Positions 59,094 to 64,000 of a DNA stretch of 64,000 bases are shown piece by piece. The stretch is taken from assembly GCA_034004685.1 (NCBI GenBank), contig JAVEWG010000003.1, positions 1-64,000 of the forward strand. The letters run 5' to 3'. Position 1 is the first letter of the stretch. Every line of letters begins with the position of its first letter. The notes under the pieces are model-generated. The model saw only the letters and a program-made list of their open reading frames with translations, had not been told where the DNA came from and did no database searches. The stretch comes from JAEUNX01 sp034004685 (GTDB lineage Bacteria; Pseudomonadota; Gammaproteobacteria; Burkholderiales; Rhodocyclaceae). A program made the position numbers and the translations under genes.

Positions 59094-60066
59094 GCCGGTT
59101 CTGGCGATTACCAGCGGAGAGCCTGCCGGAGTCGGCCCGGAGCTGTGCCTGGCCCTGGCCGGGAAAGACCTTCCGGCGCGCCTGGTGGTGTTGGGCGACG
59201 CCCGCCTGCTGGCGGAGCGAGCCCGTTTGCTGGGCAAGGAACTTCCCCTGGTGCCCTTCGATCCGGCCCGTCCAGGGGTTTCAGGTGGTCTGGAAATCCT
59301 GGATCTTCCCCTGGGGATAGCGTGCCGGCCAGGCCATCTGGATCCGGCCAATAGCCCTCATGTCCTGGCGATCCTGGATCGGGCCATCGCCGGTTGCAAA
59401 TCCGGGGAATTCGCCGGCATGGTGACCGCCCCGGTGCACAAAGGGGTGATCTGCGAGGCTGGCATTTCCTTCAGTGGCCATACCGAGTACCTGGCGGAGC
59501 ATACCGCCACTCCCCGGGTGGTCATGATGTTGGTGGGTGGGGGGCTGCGGGTGGCCCTGGCCACCACTCATCTGCCCCTGGCCCAGGTGCCGGAAGCCCT
59601 GACCCAGGAACTCCTGGGTGAAACCCTGGAGATCCTCCACCGGGATCTGGTGGATCGCTTTGGCATCGCCAAACCCCGCATCCTGGTGGCCGGCCTCAAC
59701 CCCCATGGGGGGGAGGGTGGCCATATGGGGCGGGAGGAAATCGACGTGATCATCCCGGTTCTGGAACGCCTGCGGGCCCAGGGCATGAAGCTGCTGGGGC
59801 CCCTGCCCGCCGACACCCTGTTCGTGCCCCACACCCTGGCTCAGGGGGACGCGGTGCTGGCCATGTACCACGACCAGGGCCTGCCCGTGTTGAAACACGC
59901 CAGTTTCGGCGGTGGGGTGAATGTGACCCTGGGGCTCCCCATTGTGCGGACCTCGGTGGATCACGGCACCGCCCTGGATCTGGCTGGCACCGGCCGGGCC
60001 GATCCGGGCAGCCTGTTTGCGGCGGTGGACCTGGCCATCCAGCTATGCCAGCGAGGCCAGTCATGA
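59083..60066 (+). CDS. pdxA: 4-hydroxythreonine-4-phosphate dehydrogenase
   Basis: The 327-residue product oxidises 4-phosphohydroxythreonine in pyridoxal phosphate synthesis. Family motifs are ITSGEPAGVGPELCL at the start, TAPVHKGVICEAGISFSGHTEYLA with the substrate/metal His, VAGLNPHGGEGGHMGREE, and MYHDQGLPVLKHASFGGGVNVTLGLP. It starts at TTG 59083, the only suitable codon, overlapping surA. Epd, an earlier step of the same pathway, lies near 15 kb. Its stop overlaps the ksgA start by four bases. Confidence 0.95.
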   Translation: MTSKPVLAITSGEPAGVGPELCLALAGKDLPARLVVLGDARLLAERARLLGKELPLVPFDPARPGVSGGLEILDLPLGIACRPGHLDPANSPHVLAILDRAIAGCKSGEFAGMVTAPVHKGVICEAGISFSGHTEYLAEHTATPRVVMMLVGGGLRVALATTHLPLAQVPEALTQELLGETLEILHRDLVDRFGIAKPRILVAGLNPHGGEGGHMGREEIDVIIPVLERLRAQGMKLLGPLPADTLFVPHTLAQGDAVLAMYHDQGLPVLKHASFGGGVNVTLGLPIVRTSVDHGTALDLAGTGRADPGSLFAAVDLAIQLCQRGQS

Positions 60067-60845
60067 TGGACGGACACCACGCCCGCAAGCGCTTTGGCCA
60101 GAACTTCCTGTCCGACCCCAACATCATCCGCAAGATCATCGACGCCATCGCCCCCCGGGCCGGGGAGGAAATGGTGGAAATCGGGCCGGGCCTGGGGGCC
60201 ATGACCGATCCCCTGGTGGAGCGCCTTGGGCATCTGCATGTGGTGGAAATCGACCGGGATCTGATCGCCCGCCTCAAGGAGCGCTACGCCCCCGAACGCC
60301 TGAGCATCCACGAGGGAGATGCCCTGGCCTTCGACTTCGCCACCCTGGGCCAGCCCCTGCGGGTGGTGGGCAACCTGCCCTACAACATCTCCACGCCCCT
60401 GCTTTTCCACCTGGCCTGCTACGCCGAGCGGGTGCGAGACATGACCTTCATGTTGCAAAAGGAGGTGGTGATGCGCATGGTGGCGGAGCCAGGCAGCGCC
60501 GATTACGGGCGCCTGTCGGTGATGCTCCAGTACCGTTTCCGCATGGGGCGCCTCTTTGACGTGCCGCCAGGGGCCTTTCGCCCGGCCCCCAAGGTGACCT
60601 CCAGCATCGTGCGGATGATCCCCTTGCCCCCCGAGCAATTGGGGGCGCGGGACGAGGCGCTGTTTGGCCAGGTGGTGACCGCCGCCTTCGGCCAGCGCCG
60701 CAAGACCCTGCGCAATACTCTGAAGGAATTCCTCTCCGAAGGTGACTTCGCCACCCTGGGCTTGGATCCAGGCCTGCGGGGCGAGCGCCTGGCGGTGGCG
60801 GATTTCGTGGCCATCGCCAACCTCTGCGCGGCCCGCGGCAGCTAG
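60063..60845 (+). CDS. ksgA: 16S rRNA adenine dimethyltransferase KsgA
   Basis: The 260-residue product dimethylates two adjacent adenines near the 3' end of 16S rRNA late in 30S assembly. It shows HHARKRFGQNFLSD, the SAM motif VEIGPGLGAMT, VVEIDRDL, the catalytic motif NLPYNIS, and FRPAPKVTSSIVRM. The start ATG overlaps the pdxA stop (ATGA) and has GAGG upstream. It ends the lptD operon, with two small hairpins beyond it. Confidence 0.96.
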   Translation: MMDGHHARKRFGQNFLSDPNIIRKIIDAIAPRAGEEMVEIGPGLGAMTDPLVERLGHLHVVEIDRDLIARLKERYAPERLSIHEGDALAFDFATLGQPLRVVGNLPYNISTPLLFHLACYAERVRDMTFMLQKEVVMRMVAEPGSADYGRLSVMLQYRFRMGRLFDVPPGAFRPAPKVTSSIVRMIPLPPEQLGARDEALFGQVVTAAFGQRRKTLRNTLKEFLSEGDFATLGLDPGLRGERLAVADFVAIANLCAARGS

Positions 60846-60954
60846 GGCTGATCATCCTGGAGGGCTCGCCGCCGGGACACCGGGGCACGGAGAAAGGCAG
60901 AACGGCGAGAAGTTAAGGCGCTTGCCGGACTTTCCCCCTCACCTTTCGGGCGAG

Positions 60955-60985
60955 GGGACTGCGCTGGCAGTCCCATGGTTTTTTT
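60955..60985 (+). terminator. Intrinsic terminator after ksgA
   Basis: The stem GGGACTGC/GCAGTCCC with a four-base loop is followed, after ATGG, by seven Ts. A second small hairpin (GAACCG-CTG-CGGTTC, 60997-61011) and five Ts lie further on, toward the convergent HDOD gene. Confidence 0.6.
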
Positions 60986-61028
60986 CTGTGATCGCGGAAC
61001 CGCTGCGGTTCAACCGAGGTTTTTAGGA

Positions 61029-61892
61029 TCATTGCTGGCCGCAGATGGCGGCCAGCATCTTTTGCCGTTCGGTCTGGACGGATTCGATCAGGCTCCCGAA
61101 CGCTTCTCGCTCGATTCCCAAGGTGGCGCTATCGAGTAGCTGCTGGCGGTTCTCGTGGCGCAAGGTGGCCAGGGGATTGGGGGTCTCGGTGGCCAGGCCG
61201 GCCACGAACAGCACATCTCCAAGCCGTTTGGGGGGCCAACTGCCACCATAGGGGTCTTCGTAATCGAAGGCGTTCAGGATCTCCTCGGGCATGTCCAGGG
61301 CTTCCAGCAGGGCGTGGCTGACGGGCTCGCTCCAGGTGGCCACGAATTCGGCGAAGCGGGGCATGTCTGCCTCCAGCTCCGGAAACTCCGCCGCCCTGGC
61401 CACCAGGAAAAATTCCCCGATATCCACCAGCATGCCAGCAAACAGGGCCGTATCCGCCGAGCCGACCCGCAGCTTGCGGGCCAGGGCATAGGACCAGCAG
61501 GCCACCTCCACCGAATGGACCCACAGGCCCGAAGCGATCAGGCGCATGCCCTTGGATCGGTGGTCCCGGGCCAACTGTTCGGCGGCCACGGCGAAGGCCA
61601 GGCAGCGCAGGGTGGCCAGGCCGATCCGCCTGACACCGTCGGTGACGCTGGTGATGGGCGTGCCATAAGGATTGAGGGCCACCGAATTGGCCATCCGCAC
61701 CACTTTGGCGGAAAGTACCGGTTCGGCCTGCACCGCCTTGGCAATCTGGTCCAGGGAAGCGTTCGGGTCGTCCGCCAGGCGTTTGATCCGCATGGAAACA
61801 TCGAAAGCGGTGGGGAAGTTGAGGCGCCCTTCTTCCAGCTCCCGCTCGATAGCCTCTGCGTAACGTTGTGCCTGGGTTTCGAAATCCGCCAT
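61029..61892 (-). CDS. HDOD domain protein
   Basis: The 287-residue product is a single HDOD domain: LNFPTAFDVSMRIKRLADDPNASLDQIAKAVQAEPVLSAKVVRMANSV, then ITSVTDGVRRIGLATLRCLAFAVA. A later helical core has the WVHSVEVACWSYALA and MLVDIGEF segments, where GxLHDIG-type HD residues are partly replaced. It has no enzymatic HD pair and no output domain. Proteins of this family act in signalling linked to cyclic di-GMP, motility or DNA stress; a specific role is not evident. It converges with ksgA. Confidence 0.85.
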   Translation of the reverse strand: MADFETQAQRYAEAIERELEEGRLNFPTAFDVSMRIKRLADDPNASLDQIAKAVQAEPVLSAKVVRMANSVALNPYGTPITSVTDGVRRIGLATLRCLAFAVAAEQLARDHRSKGMRLIASGLWVHSVEVACWSYALARKLRVGSADTALFAGMLVDIGEFFLVARAAEFPELEADMPRFAEFVATWSEPVSHALLEALDMPEEILNAFDYEDPYGGSWPPKRLGDVLFVAGLATETPNPLATLRHENRQQLLDSATLGIEREAFGSLIESVQTERQKMLAAICGQQ

Positions 61893-61972
61893 CGGGGCTC
61901 CTCTGGGAAACGGGGTCGTAGATTGCTAGATAACGGCCGGGTGGGTTGAAAACTTGAGTGGGCCTTGCCGCG

Positions 61973-62572
61973 CTAGTGGTCAATCGCCAACAGGCGACTC
62001 TGGCGCGGCAGGTGGCGCGCCAGGAAGTCCATCTGGTCGGCCAGGATGTGGCGGTTGCAGAGGATCAGGTATTCCGCCTTGTTGGGCACGTAGGGCGCGT
62101 AAAGCAGGGGCATTCGGGCCTGTTCGGGCGTTCGGCCACTCTTGCGTTGGTTGCAGCTGCGGCAGGCGGTCACCACGTTCATCCAGATATCCCGTCCGCC
62201 CTGAGAGATGGGGTGGACGTGATCTCGAGTCAGGTGGCCGCCAGGGAGCCGGCAGCCGCAGTAGGCGCAAAGCTGGCGATCCCGGTGGAAGAGCTCCCGG
62301 TTATTCAGGGGCGGCACCGCCAGCAGATAGCCGGCCTGGAGGGCCCGGCCGCGGATCGCGATGATGCTGTTGGCGGTGATCTCCGAGCGTCGTCCGGTGA
62401 GGCGGTTGATGCCCCCGTGGATCAGGATGTGGCGTTCACCGGCAGTCCATGCCACCATGTCAAGAGCATAGTAATGGCAGGCCGTCTGCCAGCTGACCCA
62501 GCGGTGGGGCTGGCCGTGCATGTCCAGGGTCAGCACCAAGGGGTGGCGGGGAGGGGGGATCTCCCTGCCCAT
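61973..62572 (-). CDS. HNH endonuclease family protein
   Basis: The 199-residue product has an N-terminal part of unknown role and a C-terminal zinc-ribbon HNH nuclease motif: LCAYCG, then LTRDHVHPISQGGRDIWMNVVTACRSCNQRKSGRTPEQA, with the zinc pairs CxxC and CxxC and the catalytic DH. It is a free-standing nuclease with no restriction or phage partner nearby. Many betaproteobacteria carry such a gene, and its role is unknown. ATG 62572 has GAGGG upstream. A GTG at 62611 with GGAG is an equal alternative and would overlap the divergent gene. Confidence 0.83.
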   Translation of the reverse strand: MGREIPPPRHPLVLTLDMHGQPHRWVSWQTACHYYALDMVAWTAGERHILIHGGINRLTGRRSEITANSIIAIRGRALQAGYLLAVPPLNNRELFHRDRQLCAYCGCRLPGGHLTRDHVHPISQGGRDIWMNVVTACRSCNQRKSGRTPEQARMPLLYAPYVPNKAEYLILCNRHILADQMDFLARHLPRQSRLLAIDH

Positions 62573-62602
62573 CGTTTCCCTCGCCACGGAATTTTGCTTG
62601 TC

Positions 62603-63313
62603 ATGGTTCACGGTGCCATCTCCGTCCTCTTCGGTGGACCCGCCGGGGCGCCACGCCTGGCCCTGGCTGCGGGCCTGTCGGTGCTGGTCCATCTGATCCT
62701 GCTCTGGCCAGGCCCCTCCCGGGTGCCAAGGCTGGGGCCGGTCAACGTCATCAGAGCAGAACTGCGGTCCATGGCGCAAGGGGAGCGCCCCCGGGCGGCA
62801 GTTTCCCGGCAGGATGGGGCGATCGGCAGGGGCTCGATCCCCGGCTCCATGCCTGTTGGAGGGGGGGCCGGCGTAAAGGGTTCGGCGCCGCGCCTCCGCC
62901 AGGAGGCTTCTCGGGAGACGGGGGTGGCGACCGTCCGGCCAGCCGTGCCGTTGGCACCGTCCGCTTCCCTGAGCCGTCAGACTGAATTGGAGGCCTCCGG
63001 CCAGCGGGTCAGTCCGGATGCCTTGGTGGATTTTCGCCTGAGGCTGGCCCGGGCTTTGCGTGCCCTCCCTGGAGAAGGGGCTCCACCTTCCGTTTCCAGC
63101 CTGGTAACGGTGGAATTACGGGTTCACATCCTGCCGGGCGGCCGCCCGTTGGTGGCAGTGGCCAACGATGGCAGCGCGCCTGCCGTGGCGGCCTGGGCAA
63201 AGGCAAGGGTCGCCGAGGCGGCAGCGGGTCAGGGGCTGTCGGAATGGGTCGGACTGGCGGTGGATCTGGCCGTAAGTATTGAGCCTGGCGGCCTTCCCGG
63301 GCCGGCACCCTAA
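62603..63313 (+). CDS. TonB-like single-pass membrane protein, uncharacterised
   Basis: The predicted 236-residue protein has an N-terminal membrane anchor (LALAAGLSVLVHLILLWPG) like that of TonB proteins, then a basic, Pro/Ala/Ser-rich linker, and a C-terminal domain of about 90 residues (SSLVTVELRVHILPGGRPLVAVANDGSAPAVAAWAKARV) resembling the TonB C-terminal fold only loosely. No ExbB/ExbD genes are nearby. The ribosome site is weak, and the gene sits only 30 bases from the divergent HNH gene, so the start is uncertain. Function is unknown. Confidence 0.55.
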   Translation: MVHGAISVLFGGPAGAPRLALAAGLSVLVHLILLWPGPSRVPRLGPVNVIRAELRSMAQGERPRAAVSRQDGAIGRGSIPGSMPVGGGAGVKGSAPRLRQEASRETGVATVRPAVPLAPSASLSRQTELEASGQRVSPDALVDFRLRLARALRALPGEGAPPSVSSLVTVELRVHILPGGRPLVAVANDGSAPAVAAWAKARVAEAAAGQGLSEWVGLAVDLAVSIEPGGLPGPAP

Positions 63314-63340
63314 GGGGGCTGGCCGTGCCGGCGCAGGGTC

Positions 63341-63895
63341 CTATTTGCTGACTGGCGCATGGCCAGGAACGACGATGTCCAGGGTATGGAAGCTGTAGGC
63401 GCCGCGCCGCCGATCCTCGAAGTAATGGCGTAGCGTCAAGGCGATGGTGCGGAAGGCCAGGTCGTCCCAGGGAATGTCCTTCTCGGTCATCAACACCGTC
63501 TCCAGGGATTCCTCGCCCGGGCCGAAATCCAGGTCCAGCAGGCGGGCTCGGTAGATAATATGCACCTGACTGATCTGGGGAACGTTGATCAGGGAGAACA
63601 TGCCTCCCAGTTCCACCCGGGCGCCGGCTTCCTCGATAGTTTCCCGCTGGGCGCCTTCGGCGGTGGTCTCGCCGTTTTCCATGAAACCGGCGGGCAGCGT
63701 CCAGAAACCATAGCGCGGCTCGATGGCCCGCCGGCACATCAGGATTTTGTCTTCCCACTCGGCCAGGGCGCCCACCACGATCTTGGGGTTGAGGTAGTGG
63801 ATGGCGCCGCAGTGGTCGCAGACGTGGCGGGGGAGGGAGTCCCCGGCGGGGATGCGCAGGGACACTGTATGGCCGCAGGTGGAGCAATACTTCAT
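63341..63895 (-). CDS. NUDIX hydrolase with N-terminal zinc ribbon
   Basis: The 184-residue product starts with a zinc ribbon (MKYCSTCG and HVCDHCGAIHYLNPKIVVG) followed by a NUDIX domain with the box GFMENGETTAEGAQRETIEEAGARV. NUDIX enzymes hydrolyse nucleoside diphosphates linked to other groups. The ribbon and the NPKIVVGAL block resemble ADP-ribose or NADH pyrophosphatases of the NudC neighbourhood, but substrate choice cannot be deduced. ATG 63895 is preferred because it starts exactly at the zinc ribbon. The last 105 bases of the window hold no further gene. Confidence 0.88.
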   Translation of the reverse strand: MKYCSTCGHTVSLRIPAGDSLPRHVCDHCGAIHYLNPKIVVGALAEWEDKILMCRRAIEPRYGFWTLPAGFMENGETTAEGAQRETIEEAGARVELGGMFSLINVPQISQVHIIYRARLLDLDFGPGEESLETVLMTEKDIPWDDLAFRTIALTLRHYFEDRRRGAYSFHTLDIVVPGHAPVSK

Positions 63896-64000
63896 GAAGG
63901 ATCCTTGGTTTTTGTCAATTCTAGACCCCAAGGAGTGTGGCGAGAATCCTCATTTGCCGGTGGGGCCGGGGCTCAAGTCTCCAGTCCGTTCGTCGTTAGT

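Overview
The window is a 64 kb, GC-rich stretch of a betaproteobacterial chromosome. Gene order and protein character fit a Rhodocyclales-type environmental bacterium: rplM-rpsI-argC-erpA, dusB-fis, purH-purD-hemF, amgK-murU-pepP-ubiH and lptD-surA-pdxA-ksgA. Phosphoribulokinase sits beside transketolase, GAPDH and PGK, which suggests a Calvin-cycle capable organism, although no RuBisCO gene lies in the window. Coq7, UbiH and the oxygen-dependent HemF point to growth with oxygen. No tRNA, rRNA, CRISPR array or prophage was seen.

Layout. (1) 1-1.2 kb: truncated IS110-type transposase and a multiply broken DUF3501 gene. (2) 1.2-5.9 kb: CNP1-like protein, coq7, an OsmC protein, a candidate small RNA with anti-Shine-Dalgarno runs, then rplM-rpsI, argC and erpA. 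(3) 5.9-21 kb: central carbon genes on the minus strand (fba, pyk, pgk, epd, gap, tkt, prk, an IMPase-family phosphatase), interrupted by an opposite-strand histidine kinase/response regulator pair and by an amine oxidase-AlkB pair. (4) 21-26.3 kb: rsmE, and a kdpD(short)-kdpE-kup operon for potassium. (5) 26.3-34.2 kb: polyphosphate:AMP phosphotransferase, argA, a GGDEF protein, yggX, phoU, rpiA, moeA. (6) 34.2-42.2 kb: a zinc-acquisition island holding a complete ABC importer, a His-rich one-helix peptide, a Fur/Zur regulator, a DUF2946-like secreted protein, an outer-membrane barrel, a second binding protein and permease without their own ATPase, and a Tsx-like barrel. (7) 42.2-45.4 kb: a four-gene unit, mtnA, class II aldolase, DUF59 factor and NnrS-like membrane protein, in which every junction is a 4-base start/stop overlap. 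(8) 45.4-61 kb: housekeeping genes for haem, purines, tRNA dihydrouridine, ubiquinone, peptidoglycan recycling, LPS assembly, PLP and rRNA methylation. (9) 61-64 kb: HDOD protein, HNH endonuclease, TonB-like protein and a NUDIX hydrolase.

How the genes work together. The carbon block holds the regenerative and gluconeogenic part of the Calvin cycle (Prk, Tkt, Pgk, Gap, Fba, with RpiA further on) plus Pyk at the exit. Epd and PdxA both belong to pyridoxal-phosphate synthesis. The zinc island appears complete from outer membrane to cytoplasmic regulator, with a palindromic candidate Zur operator in front of the importer. The KdpDE pair is joined to the Kup transporter rather than to KdpFABC.

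The most interesting unexplained items are the candidate small RNA upstream of rplM, the zinc island with two binding proteins, two permeases and one ATPase, and the translationally coupled mtnA-aldolase-DUF59-NnrS-like unit.
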